A DNA stretch of 64,000 bases. Origin: Emmonsiellopsis sp. PD_33. Taxonomy: Eukaryota; Ascomycota; Eurotiomycetes; Onygenales; Ajellomycetaceae. The notes below the pieces were generated by a model. That model saw only the letters and a list, made by a program, of their open reading frames with translations. It was not told the origin of the DNA and ran no database searches. This document shows positions 32,231 through 43,969 of the stretch, piece by piece. A program made the position numbers and the translations under genes. The stretch's first letter is position 1, and every line of letters starts with the position of its first letter. Location: the NCBI GenBank assembly GCA_032988165.1, contig JANTQF010000094.1, forward strand, positions 1-64,000, read 5' to 3'.

Positions 32231-34294
32231 ATGAAACGCAAACTCCAACTCAAGACCCTCCCACCCGAGATCCTAGACCTCATCGCATCGTATCTAGCCC
32301 TCATCCACCTCCCAAGTGTCCTCAAACTCGCCTGGCTGAGCAAATCCCTATATGCCTCCTGCGTCCCCGCCGCGAAGCCATTCTTTTTCTCTACAATCAC
32401 TCTCACGCTTGACGGCCACAAATCGATCAAGCACGACGTGGCCAAAATAATAGAAAAGCTCGAACATGCAAAGGCTACCCCCTACGTCCGTCGCTTTGCA
32501 ATTACCGGAGGCTCCTTGGATGAAGAGCCAGGTTTTCGAGATAGGCACTGGGTCTGGCGCCCGCCTCGCCTCCATGAGCTGCGCTTCGACGACCCTGAGA
32601 AAGTGCATGATAGTTTTTATCCGTATAGGCATTTGACGACGGAGACGGCGTACGGACGCATCCGCGTGCCGGATATAGACGAGCCCCACAAACGAAATAA
32701 ACACTGGAAGCCTGTTGCAGAGTTGATCAGGCGGCTTCCCGCGCTTCGTGATTTACATTTTTCGTGCTATGTTCAGTTTCCGTCGCAGCTTTTGGATGCG
32801 CTGCATAAGTATCGGCCGGAATGTAGGCTTCATCTACAGTCGTTCTGGTTGCGGAGCGCTATGATCTCAGTGCCGGACGAGTATGAGTTGAGATTGATCT
32901 CTTCGCCATCATTGCATACGATTATGATACGCTATGATGTTTCGAAAAACCGAAGCTATTATCAAGATCTCTACTCGGGCCCGAATTACCAAAAATTCGC
33001 TCTCCAGAGGATCCTACGGTTAGCGCCTAACCTGAAGGTTTTATGGATCAAACATGAGGAGGACAATGTGTATACTTCCGAGACTCCGCGGTGGCATAGC
33101 CTCGCACAGGAGTGGCATGGGACAGTTCTCCCGCTGGCAACGTTGGAAAGGCTCGAGATTTACGATACCGAGGGTGTGGACACTATGGCGCTCTACGAAT
33201 GGGCGGATTATGTTGATTTCTCGGCTCTGCGGAGTCTTGAGCTCTGTGAGCGTGTGGAGATGGAGGCATTGCAGTTCTGGGCTGTAAATCTCAGATTTCC
33301 CTCCTTGGAGAGGTTGGTCATGGACGTCCATCCAGATCTGGAAAGATGTCATTCGAACGCGTTCTACGATAGCCTGGAGCAGTTTATATCAAGCCTCCCA
33401 CCGCTTACGGAACTTGAGCTGAATGGCTGGCAATCTGGACTTCCTGTAGAGGTTATTGCGACACGACACGGTCCTCGATTGAAGAGACTTGCTCTACTCA
33501 GCCATACGTGGCAGACCGTACCAGCAGATGGGATCCGCTCAATTGGTGAACACTGCCCATTGCTGGAGGATATGACGATTACTATTCAGCGCTCACAGGG
33601 CGACAAAAACGAGGTCGCTGCATACAGAGCCTTAGGCACAATCCGTCGACTGAAACGCCTCTCGTTGACGTTAGACGTATCTGACAGGGCTATTTGCGCC
33701 GGGGGTACAGATGTAGAACGATTGAGAGCCGAGCAAAATACATCCGGGCTTATTGAACCTCCCCACGACCCTTCATTTGACGACTTTGATAACCAGTACC
33801 TGGATCACAATATGTCATCAAACGCCTTCAACATCAAAAACGGCCACATGCGCAGACTTCTCATCAACTCCGCCATCGACAAGAATCTCGCCTGCTCCAT
33901 CTTTCAAACCATCTCCTCGACAAAAGCTCCGGATGCCCCGCTACTGGAAAGGCTGATCATCGACGTCAAGGGCCGCGGTACCAATATAGGATATGATGAG
34001 ATTGCGTCCTGGGCTGGGCTGATGTCGTCTACGTGGACCATTCATCGCGACTTGCTCTACGAACATCGCCATGAGTTGATAGCTAATTCTACTTCAGACC
34101 ATTATGCACGTAGTAGGCATTTAGCCACTTGGTTGGAGACGATATTCCGGCGTATCTGGCCGGAACAGAAGAAGGGTATGAAGCGCAAGACGACGAAGAA
34201 GTTGAAGGCCAAGAGGGAGAAAGAGAAGGAGTCGAGTGAACCGCGATGGTGGTTGGAGTGGCAGAGTTTCCCTCTGGATACGGAGGAGGCGTAG
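32231..34294 (+). CDS. F-box protein
   Basis: A single exon of 687 aa. An F-box lies at the very N-terminus: LKTLPPEILDLIASYL, then LPSVLKLAWLSKSLYASC, within residues 7-50. F-box proteins recruit substrates to SCF ubiquitin ligases through Skp1. The rest is a long region with spaced leucines (LRDLHFSCYVQ, LKVLWIKHEE, LERLEIYDTE, LRSLELCERVE, LERLVMDV, LTELELNGWQ, LKRLALLSH), consistent with degenerate leucine-rich repeats that would bind the target. A lysine-rich block (KRKTTKKLKAKREKEKE) lies close to the end and may be nuclear-localising. The ATG follows a CACC context. The target is unknown. Confidence 0.82.
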   Translation: MKRKLQLKTLPPEILDLIASYLALIHLPSVLKLAWLSKSLYASCVPAAKPFFFSTITLTLDGHKSIKHDVAKIIEKLEHAKATPYVRRFAITGGSLDEEPGFRDRHWVWRPPRLHELRFDDPEKVHDSFYPYRHLTTETAYGRIRVPDIDEPHKRNKHWKPVAELIRRLPALRDLHFSCYVQFPSQLLDALHKYRPECRLHLQSFWLRSAMISVPDEYELRLISSPSLHTIMIRYDVSKNRSYYQDLYSGPNYQKFALQRILRLAPNLKVLWIKHEEDNVYTSETPRWHSLAQEWHGTVLPLATLERLEIYDTEGVDTMALYEWADYVDFSALRSLELCERVEMEALQFWAVNLRFPSLERLVMDVHPDLERCHSNAFYDSLEQFISSLPPLTELELNGWQSGLPVEVIATRHGPRLKRLALLSHTWQTVPADGIRSIGEHCPLLEDMTITIQRSQGDKNEVAAYRALGTIRRLKRLSLTLDVSDRAICAGGTDVERLRAEQNTSGLIEPPHDPSFDDFDNQYLDHNMSSNAFNIKNGHMRRLLINSAIDKNLACSIFQTISSTKAPDAPLLERLIIDVKGRGTNIGYDEIASWAGLMSSTWTIHRDLLYEHRHELIANSTSDHYARSRHLATWLETIFRRIWPEQKKGMKRKTTKKLKAKREKEKESSEPRWWLEWQSFPLDTEEA

Positions 34295-34546
34295 ATATGT
34301 TTTGGGTGTATGGCTATTGGATGTTTCATGTGTGTCCGCGCGTAAGTCACTGTGAGAATAGAAGCCAAAAGACCAAAAAGAAAGAAAGAAAGAAACATTC
34401 TGATAACTCTCCTATCCAAATTCTATACCATTGATGACCAGAAATAAGCGAGCAAAGCAAGTGTTGAAACAAAACGCTGTAACATCCTACCCTCTCTCCA
34501 TAAACTATGCACATCCCTCTGCCGCCCTTAGCCCCCCATTCCAATT

Positions 34547-36384
34547 TCACTCCCCACATCCCTTCCCATGCCCATTTCCATTCCCCACCCCTCCCTCCCC
34601 CCCACCCTCCAAAAACTCCCAAACCCTCTCCCCCACCGCCTCCCCACTCCAATACGCCCCCGACGTCGTCCCCAACCCCACAAACGGCGCCGTATGCTCC
34701 CCAGCAAACCACACCCCCCTCTCCACCCCCACCCCTTCCCTCAGAACCTCAATATCCCTATCCCCCTCCTCCAACCCGACCTGAAAATTCGAATAACTCC
34801 CGTTCCCAGACCACTTGTCATTCTGCCACTGCGTGGCAAGCACGGCTGTGGGCTGGCAGGTTGGCGAGGAGGGGTCGTAGCCTGGTAGGCGGGAGTAGTA
34901 GGGGTGGAAGAATGTGGAGATGGCGGCGTGGTATTCGGGTGAGGTGGGCGGGTAGGCGGAGATTTGGGAGACGAGGTGGGTGGACGAGGGTCCGTAGGTG
35001 TAGAAGAGGAGGGTGGGGTGGGCGCAGGGTGCGGGGAGGCGGGCGAGGGAGACGCATTCTTGGTTCCAGAAGGGGGTGGTGGGGGGGCGGGTGGGGTCGT
35101 AGGTTGTTGGGGTTAGGAATTCAGTGAAGGGGGAGATTTCGGGGTGTTCTGTGGTTTGTTGGTGGGTTTCTTTTTCTTTTCGTTCTGGGTCTTGTGCCGT
35201 GGTGGTTGGGTTTGGAAGGGGGTTTGCGCTGGTGACGGTTGATGGTGGTTCCCAGAATGCGGCGGGGAAGTGGATGTAAACTTTTTCTAGGCGGCCGTAG
35301 GATATGCTGTCGATGGCGTGTGAGAGACGTTGCGGCAGGGCCGGGTTGAAAATTGATCTATTCTGCTTTAGAAAGCCGAGGGGTAACGTGCTGACGAGCT
35401 CGTCGAAGGTGTATTCCATCCCCGGTAAGGTTTTGACTTTAACCTGGTGGCTTGTTCCAGGACTTCGAGGCTCTGCTTCGATTTTGGTCACGGGTTCATT
35501 CAAGTGGATTGCTGCACCATCGAGGGCAGGCTTTGCAATTGAGTTGAGAATGTCTTTATATGTGGATGCGACGAAAAGGTTGGCTGCCGGTATATATGTC
35601 AGTCTCATGCTAGATAATGGAATGAAAAGGGGGAGGAAGGATTAACAAAACAAAGGGACAAAACATACTGCCTTCCAGACACTCCTCTAAGAAGAAAAAC
35701 CTCAAACTCTGCCTATCAATAGGAGATCCAATATAACAACCCCAAAGCTTCGACAACTCAATGCATGTCTCCCTTTCACGTTCGGTAAGCTCGCTTTGTT
35801 CGAGCTTCTCCTTGAGATAGTCGAATAAGCTTTTGCTTGCCGGAATGCTGTCTTTATTTAGGCGGCTATATTCGTATGCATCTTCGACTGTATTCCATAA
35901 AAAGTCCGATAGCCTTTCTACCATCTTGCCCTCGAGAGGCTGGCCGCATGTATCGATAACTCTTTGTAGCCCGCCAAAGGCATGGGTGATGGTTTTCGAA
36001 CTCGTGCTGAGATCGAGAATGGGGTTGTCTTGCGTGCCATGTATCCAGTTTGGTCCACTGAGGATAGAGCAGTCAGTCTTGATGTGTCTTCTGTTGATGA
36101 GATATTGTTGCGCTTACACGTCCACGATGTACCCTCCGACATTATTTTGGCAAACCTGGTATTGCGGTGATTAGATACTAGCATTAAAGAGTCCCCATCA
36201 CCTAGGTAGGTGTAAACCAATCTTGAAGGATATGTCGGAGAGTGATAGGGGTTCATACACGACCGCCAATACGATCCCTAGCTTCGAGAATAGTTACTCG
36301 AAAGCCACGTTTGAGAAGAACATCTGCACATTTTAACCCTGCGATGCCTGCACCAACTATACCTACGTGGGGGTTCTTGTGCAT
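34547..36384 (-). CDS. Flavin-containing amine oxidase (polyamine oxidase-like)
   Basis: Minus-strand exons 36384-36259, 36155-36118, 36057-35669 and 35583-34547 give 529 aa. The N-terminus MHKNPHVGIVGAGIAGLKCA is a dinucleotide-binding fold, followed by ILEARDRIGGRV. VDVGPNWIHGTQDNPI is rebuilt across a 38-nt exon. The C-terminus GVWFAGEHTAPFVGLGTTSG closes the FAD site. Family members oxidise polyamines or other secondary amines to aldehyde and hydrogen peroxide. The open frame continues upstream to a second ATG at 36528 (MECRANG, 577 aa), but the Rossmann fold directly after the nearer ATG favours 36384. A 100-residue insertion of low complexity (PNPTTTAQDPERKEKETHQ) lies in the middle. 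No targeting signal is obvious in the short form. Confidence 0.85.
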
Positions 36385-36528
36385 AGCGGATATACTAGTT
36401 GCACGCGGTTGATATATCGGCGCGCTAGTTTTTGTATGCAACTGTGGAGATGATGGTATATCAAACTTGGCGGGATGGATCTGATGACATTTTGCAGGTT
36501 TCGCTAAACCGTTAGCTCTGCATTCCAT

Positions 36529-37672
36529 TTTGGTAAATTTGGGGCGCTTGTGTAGCAAAAATAACGATGATGGGAGCAGAAAAGTGCTATATAAAAACAG
36601 TAGGGAGTCAATAGTAGTGGTAGGATCGTGAAACGTTTCTTCAAACTGCGCGGTTTTAAAACAGAACAAATGCGAAATTGAGCATGGAACCAAGGAGGGT
36701 AGAGTAGGATTTATACAAAATGACTATCGGGCTGAACATGCACAAGGGGTGAGACTCTGCGTGGCAAAGACCTCGAACTTGTGGTAAGTTGACTTGAGAA
36801 CCAATGAAAGCCAGGTGTGTTCGAAATCGCTGCACTTTACATAAGAGCAACAGAAGACAAAGTAGGTCCTAGACGAGTCGTCCAAGAACGCGAGAAAAAA
36901 GAAAAGATCACACAGCGACAGATGCAGATGTAAAGTGCAAACCAAACCCTTTCTTATAATGTTGCCTCGTATGATGAACTGGTGGGGGGAATCCAAGCTT
37001 CTCTTCCGAGAAAAGAGGGGGAAAGAAAAGTGGGCACGAAAGGAACCAAATAATATATTCGAAGTTCGCAGGGAAACTCCCCAGTCTGATTGGAAATCAG
37101 CACGGAACTCACAGCAACAGGGCGTCGTATGGCCGGTGGAAGCCGATTCGAGATGGGGGCTCGGACGCAGCCTCCTGCAAGCGATGATAGGTTTCTCAAA
37201 ATCCCGCAGCAAAAGGACCCCATGCGCAAAAAAATGGGATAAAGCGAGCTTCTAGATTTTTGTGCTGCCCCACCGATGGATTGGATGCTTCAGTAGTAGC
37301 TAGCTTGCCACGCTGCACAGCTTATGCGGGTGATATCACCGGTATGATAGTTGGATAGAGGTTGGCGGCGGGCGGTGCATCTGATGTTGCTGAGTCATGC
37401 ATGCTGGAGTTAAAATTAACCTTAACTGCTTAGCGTGGGGCTGAATCTCCAACTCTGGGGGTCGACGACAGTAAAAATACAACATCCATTGAATTATTAT
37501 TTGAGGCTTCGACGTAGGACACATACGAACATGGTCGTTATTGTAAATTCACCAGTCCTGCTCTCCCTGCGACTGCAACACAACACCAACACCAACAACA
37601 AACACCATTTTCCAAGAGTAATAACGGCCAAAAGAAAAGCTTACATTGCACTCGTCAATCACACTCTCATCT
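36529..37672. other. Intergenic region
   Basis: About 1.1 kb between the amine oxidase start and the homeodomain gene stop. It should contain the amine oxidase promoter. A 160-codon minus-strand frame here has no motif and was not accepted. Confidence 0.5.
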
Positions 37673-39571
37673 CTATTTCCATGCCCCCTGGCTTAGGGAT
37701 AATAGCCCCTGTATACAGTCCAAATCTTCGTCCTGGCTAGGCCCATTTGTCGCAGACATAAACCTGGTCAGTTCATCCGCTCTCGGTTCCCCTTGAGCGA
37801 GTCTGATATCGGCCGAATCTTCCGTTCCCTTGGGGTGTCGCCCACGATAGCCTCTGTGCATCTTGTTGGTGGTCTTGGCAGGCCGGTTCTCATTACCTAT
37901 CCGGTCGGCTTTCTGCAGTATCCCGCGGCGGCCCTTTTGTTTGTTGGGAACCCGTCTTGATTGGTTTGACATCTGGGTACCAGGAACCCAATTTTCCTTG
38001 TCAGAATCTCCTGAGTAGAATTCAATTCCATCCTTTGCTTTGTATTTTTGGCCAGACTCCAACCGTGCCAGCGACGAAACAGCGCGAGAGAGCTTTTTCC
38101 GCTTCCCCACTGGTTCCTCTGAAACAGGCTGTGTGTTCGGCATATTCGTCCTGGGCATGAGGGCCTTGCGGTGTCCAACTTCTGATTTCCGGCGACTTAT
38201 TTTCGTACTTCGAGAAGAAAAAGAGGACAAAGGACTGTTTTTGGACCCTGACAACGCGGTCCTTGCATCTGTATCACAGTACAGTTCCCAGTTACGAGAG
38301 TCACGAGATCTTCCGAATGCCTTGGAGTCTCTCTGGTCGGGGGTTCTCAAGCCTGTGAGAGGGATAGCACTGATACTTCTCCGGAGCCCGCCGAGAGGAC
38401 GTCTGTTGTGTAATATTGAGGTGCGATCTTTCGTTGGCGACTCCTCGTTCCCTGCTCTTATTAAGGCCTCACCATCCGCGGACATGGAAATTCGTATTGA
38501 GTCGCGAGGCTTTGGTGGCGACGGCGTTTTTTCTCCCTCCTTCCGGACAACAGCTTCACCGTCAAAAGATAGCGATATACGCAGAGCTGGCGGTACGAAT
38601 GTGCTTGAAGTGGGCACCCTGGGTAGTCCGGCCGCATTGTTCATGTTCTGAGCCTCCGGTTCGGACCTGGCCCGCTTCCTGTTGATGGCCTGGAATCCTG
38701 CGGCCACGGGTGCTGATATTCTCCGTGCTCCTTGTTCCATGTTCGGGGGGTTTTCTAAGTTGACAGTTTCGGCACGTAATTCTCCGGGTTGGGAAACAAC
38801 GGTGCTTTGCGAACCTTCAGGTTGAGAAGAGACGGCTTCCCCTCCGTTTCCGGCCTCAGTCCCGTCAAATGATGTTTGTGGCGATATCGATTCGAATGAC
38901 GCGTCAGTTGCCGTTTGGCTACCATTTCCCCGGTCGTTGGACAGCTGTGTGGATTGACTATAAGGTTGAGCGGTATTGTCTTCGCTGGACGCGTTGTGGT
39001 CTGAAGCTGAGGATTTGGATGACTTAAATTCGGCGGGGTCGAGTGGTTTGGATCTCCGTCGGTCGTTTTGTCTACGATTCTGGAACCATATCTTTTATGG
39101 GAAGACGCGTTAGATTGGAATCCTGGGTTACAACACGCACGCCATTCATACCTGGACTTCCTTCTCACCCAAGGTAACTCTAGTTACAATATCTGCCCGA
39201 GTTGCCCTGTCTGGTTTTGGGTTTCTTTGATACTCAGCTTCGAGGATTTTTTGGTCGTCAGGACTAAAAACGCGTGTCAGCAACTGCTATAGAGGCATCT
39301 ACAGGGCCTAATCACACGTTTATGACTGCCATGTAAGATGGAGGACCTCCGGAAACACGTAGAGGGGTGGAATTGGGGCGTAGATATACCTTGTTCTCCG
39401 CCGTTTTTGACGCGCCAGCGCCTTGTTGTCAACCTTTGGAGGTAAATTTTGCGTCAATGTCTTCTGGGAATGGACGAGAAAGGCGTAGTTGTTACTTGTA
39501 GCGTCCCCCGATGGCGTCGTTGAAGGGTCGACGGCTTCGACGCCATGCAATGGCTGCTCCGGATCGCTCAT
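37673..39571 (-). CDS. Homeodomain transcription factor (YOX1-like)
   Basis: Exons 39571-39390, 39263-39152 and 39091-37673 join in phase to 570 aa. The homeodomain is assembled across all three: KALARQKRRRTS, then PDDQKILEAEYQRNPKPDRA, then EKEVQIWFQNRRQNDRRRSK, which is recognition helix 3. The QND after WFQNRRQ is characteristic of a fungal homeobox group that includes YOX1/YHP1-like repressors. The remaining 450 residues are disordered and Ser/Arg-rich, with short repeats RISLSFDGEAVVR and RISMSADGEALIR near residues 250-290, and an acidic tail (SQDEDLDCIQGLLSLS). The start is the first ATG in the frame; the frame extends upstream only to a GTG. Likely role is DNA-binding regulation; targets are unknown. 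Confidence 0.9.
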
Positions 39572-41662
39572 GACAGAGAGGGGCGTGGAGAATGATGGCT
39601 CATGAGCTGTGGGATCGACGGGGGAACGTATGATACTGAGGATTAGGAGAATCTCGAGGTACGGGGAGGCCGTGAAGGACGTGGAGGGAGAGAGGATGGG
39701 ATGTCGTCTCACACTCGCGTCGCGCTGGTCTGGACGCGGAGGCGCACGGTCATCTTGGTATGTATGTATGGTATGGTGATTTTCGCCTCGGTTGGGTTGG
39801 GTTGGTATTACAGAGCTTAGCGTGGTGGGGGAGCGTCAACCTCCAATTCCTGGCCATGTTTGACCACCATTTTCATGCCTGTTTGTGCTGCGGATTCTGT
39901 TTGATTGTTTGCGAGTCTACGGTTTCTTTCATCTAACTACCAGGTCAAACATCTGTGGTGTGTGTGTTCTCCTCCGCGACGCATTTCCTTTGCCATCTGC
40001 CCATGGCGCGCGGGATGCTGCATTTGGGACCGCGGAAACGGCAATACCGCGCCTATGACAGCGGAACCTATTTCTCTTACTACTGGATCAACTACATATG
40101 GCTATCCCCTCCGCATTGTCTGTCTGTGGCCTCCCGCTCACTGCTTCATATTCCCCCTCGTTGGCGGCAGATCTTCCTCGTGCAGACGCGTTTGACGCGA
40201 TGCCAAGAAATGCCAAGGTGTACAAAACGCGGGGTCACGTGGATATCGTCATCCCCCGCCATCTTGTTTCTTTCCAGGCACAGGAATCAATGTACATGTA
40301 CATACATGCCTCCGTCTTGTTTTTCCAACAGGCAACAATCGCCTAACCATTTGGTCAGTTGGTGCCTGTGGGCATGGCGTCGGATGCCGTTCTCTTGCGG
40401 GCAGCCAACTATTGCCTGGATAAACCTGTTCTTCCAGATTTCCGATGTGTGATTGCGGGGCCGATTCGTTGGATGACTCCCTCAACCACCCTGAGATGCA
40501 GCAGGCGGCTCGCTCCGTAGCCTTGCGGGCTACCCTGTTGGGGATATCCTGTGTTGGCGGAATTTTGTCATGGGCGCCTCCCTTGCTGCCTCATGCCGCA
40601 ATATGGATTGCTGTTGGCGTTCTGATACGCTCTCTGTGCCTCTTTTATTATGGCTATGCACAGCTCACCTGTTTTTTCCTTCCTCCTCGATATCCAGGTT
40701 CTGATCTTAAGCTTACCCTGGCTTATTTCCAAGGTCGCCTTCTTATATCACATGCCCTCCGCTGGCGTTATGGGTTTCCGCTGCTCAGCTTCCTCCGTTG
40801 GGCTCATTTTTCTGCTGACCTATCAGCAACGTCAAAGTTGCGGCTCCCGATGTGTCTGCAGCCTAAGCCCTATATACCCTGTCCCGAGTCCCCCGCCCTA
40901 TGCTTTATATGACGTTATGGTCGCCGGGGTACTTTTATTTCCTTTGCCATAATGAGGCCTTCTGGTAATTTGCCTTGACTTAGGCTTGTTTGCTCTCTGC
41001 CTCCTAAAGGACCCATCCATTAAATCGTTTTATTCCTATCCACTACGATAAATGCATCCAACTAGCTTACACTCCCTTATCCACTCCCCACGCCGTCGAT
41101 ATAATTTTTCCCCTGTTACTATATCTTCCACCACTTGACATGGCTTAGGCCGAGGCCGTCAAATTATCGGAAGGCAGCAATCACTTGGAATCTATACATC
41201 TATGGGAAACAGTGCTCTATAGGTCGGTCCTTATTTTAGGTCGTACCGATGTGAGCTCGAAAAGCCAGGGTCTCCTGCCCACTAATATTCATTCCCGGAC
41301 CCAAAACGGGTTTTCCATGACCAATTCCCGTCGGAGACTTCGCACTCCGTTCATTTCTGTTTGAACTTATGACCCTTTCCGGAACGGGTTCGGAGCCAAA
41401 TGATCTCTTCCTCTCACTACGATTCTTCAGGCACCTTCTGTCCAGGGTTGTGGGACGAGGGGTGCCTTATGGATGGATATATCTATCTTACCAAATCCAG
41501 CCCGCCCCTGAGATACCAGGCTTCCAACCTTTCCAAATGGTCAATATATTCATATTCTTACCTTCTGACTCAGATCTCTTCTCACCTTCGGCCTATTGTT
41601 ATGTGCCTTCCGTTTACCTAGCTAAATATTCTCTTCTTCCTCATTCTACGAATATTGCAACC
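39572..41662. other. Region without a recognised gene
   Basis: About 2.1 kb. A plus-strand frame at 40445-40912 is hydrophobic in parts but has no family match, good start context or splice partners. Promoters of the divergent homeodomain and NmrA-like genes lie here. Confidence 0.5.
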
Positions 41663-42717
41663 ATGATCAAGATAGCAATCGCTGGCACCAGCGGCCTTGC
41701 CCAATATATTGCCCATTTCATATCCACTCAGACATACCATCAGTTTATCTTCCTTTCTAGAAACGTGTGTATGACCTTGCACCGGGATTAAGTCTCGCAC
41801 ACTTACTCATTATTGCCTCCAGAACAACCCGGGTCTCACGTCGAGAGGCTGGCAGGTAATCAAGGTCGACTACAGCAGCAACAGCCAACTCCAATATGCC
41901 CTTACCGGCGTTGACACCGTCATCTCCACCATCTCTGGCCAAGCTGAGCTTGCTCTGATCGATGCCGCTGCACAAGTCCATGTCCGCCGTTTTGTCCCAT
42001 CCGAATTCGAAGGCGGCCTCTCCTCACGTCCCGCAGCTAACATATTAGACCGTGGAAATAGCAGCAGCCTTGCGCGTCTAGAACACTATCAAAAGTACGG
42101 CATGCAGTATGCTGTCTTTGCGTGTGGCATCTTTTACGAACGCTTTGCTCCCGGTGGCATGGCCGCCTTTCAACTCGGTAATGGAACGTATATAAGCGGC
42201 GAGGGTGACTACCTCATGAACGTCCGCATGATGACGGCTGATATTCCCTATTTCAATGCTGCTGGAGGAACAGTCCGTGTCTGCCTGACGTCCGCCCAAG
42301 ATGTGGCGCGGTATGTCGTTGCGGCACTGGACCTACCCCACTGGACTACGGAGTTCAGAATATATGGGGACAGGATGGCTCTTAGCGATGTCGTACAAAC
42401 GGCAGAGATTATACGCGGTGAGTTCCAACCCCCTCCTTTTACTATCCCCAGTTTCCACCCACTCAAGCCATTCTGACTGTTGCACTTGTATCATAGGTGT
42501 CCAGTTCAACAAAACTATCTGCTCCGACGAGTCTCTGCAGAACTCGTTAGAGTATGCGAAGGCGTCCGGCAATACCTTGCAGCAGTGGCGGCTCCATCAT
42601 CTCATGGCTACCACCGCTGGCTGCTATGATTTTGGCAGCCCGAATTTGCAGCCGTATGTCAGTGTGATTCCGCAGAGATTCCGGGACTGGCTTGTTGCTG
42701 CTTGGGCGGGCCAATAG
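41663..42717 (+). CDS. NmrA-like / isoflavone-reductase-type NAD(P)-binding protein
   Basis: Exons 41663-41764, 41823-42417 and 42497-42717 give 305 aa. The start MIKIAIAGTSGLAQYIAHF is a modified GxxGxxG nucleotide-binding turn. LTGVDTVISTISGQAELALIDAAAQVHVRRFVPSEFEGG matches the central region of NmrA-like reductases over several successive motifs (written here as residues about 56-94). Members are atypical short-chain dehydrogenases that either reduce small aromatic or terpenoid molecules or act as NADP sensors of nitrogen regulation. The catalytic lysine of true isoflavone reductases is not obvious, so redox activity is unproven. The gene lies 1.25 kb upstream of the oxidase on the same strand. 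Confidence 0.8.
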
Positions 42718-43969
42718 CTGTTGACATCTCCCTCGTTCCCGAGCGAATAGATTCATCCAGCGACTTGTTGCCTTCTTGTATTTTTCATGAGCGTCTATTT
42801 TGCTTATCTGCATATCAGCGTTTTCCTTTCTTAGCATTTGGCAGCTATCGCTTTTACTTTGCAAGACTAATTACCTCCATTATTGCTTTTGTTCAGACAT
42901 GCATCATATAGGCTTTTTCTTTTAGTTCCTATGCAGATCTGTATCTTATGTTGGGATATTGATGTCTGGAGACCCCTATGGAGATCACGTGCTGTAGAGG
43001 TCCACATCAGCCTCCAACCTTCGACATACACCACGATTTACGGCGTATTTCCTCGCAAGAACAAGCTGGCCATATTTAAACACGAGCTCTAGCCTATTAA
43101 GGGCCGGGTGGGATTATACACAACCGTGTTGCACTATCTGGCACCTTCTCCAAATCAAGCTGCTTGATTTGCCGTTCTGTTATCATCCTCTCCGAGACTC
43201 CTGTCCTTTTCTCTCTGCTACAATACTGCCAAGTATGCAGACAAGAAAAACAAGAATCTCTCCTCCTTGCTAGGAAATACGCTGAATCTCAGGAAGAGCT
43301 GAAACAAGGAAAAAACCCCTCGGCCAGGAAATATTACTGAGGGTCCAGACCTATACCCATTAGTGAGCCCAGAGCCCGCTGCAACCAACCAGACTTCTCT
43401 AAGTTGTTTCTTGCACCACGAGGCGGGGGAAATAAATATCTTTCTCTATTCACCCTTTGTCTTTGGAGCCTTTTCTCTGTGCTTCTCATCGTTGCACACC
43501 CGTCGGGCGTTGGTTTTCTGCTGTGTAACCAGCTCAATCGCCGTCCCCCGCCCTCCCCCCCTCAGCTGCTGGTGGAAAGAAACGGGTGTGTGCATTTACA
43601 TTTGCGTCGATTAATGCCTTGTTCGCTCTGCTATTATATCTGCGGACTTGAATCTGGAATGCGCCCCTTCTCGAGTTCTCGAGTTCGTCCTTTCTGAGAC
43701 CCAATGGCTATGGGCCCCGAGTCTGATAGGCGCCGTATATATAATATAAATGGCGCCGCAAAAATGTGCCTCAGCTGAATTCTGCCTGTGTGGTAGATAA
43801 CCGTGCCGCAAGTTATAGAGGGCTAAGCCTAAAGCCATTTTCGCGCCGGTTAAATAAATATCTCCACGCCTCTGCCAGCTTCCGTTCAAGAATATGAGTT
43901 AGGCGGAATTATTTACTTTCATCGATTTTTCCTTGACAAGTGATCACTGATTTGGTTTATTTGTAGAAA
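42718..43969. other. Intergenic region
   Basis: About 1.25 kb, promoter side of the berberine-bridge-type oxidase. A TTATTTGTAG acceptor-like site lies three bases before its ATG, suggesting a leader intron. No gene was seen. Confidence 0.5.

Noticed and set aside
36724..37212. 162-codon minus-strand frame upstream of the amine oxidase
   Set aside because: Composition is unlike protein and it overlaps other open frames in the promoter region; no motif.
40445..40912. 155-codon plus-strand frame with hydrophobic stretches
   Set aside because: No ATG context, family motif or splice partners; neighbouring frames are equally open.
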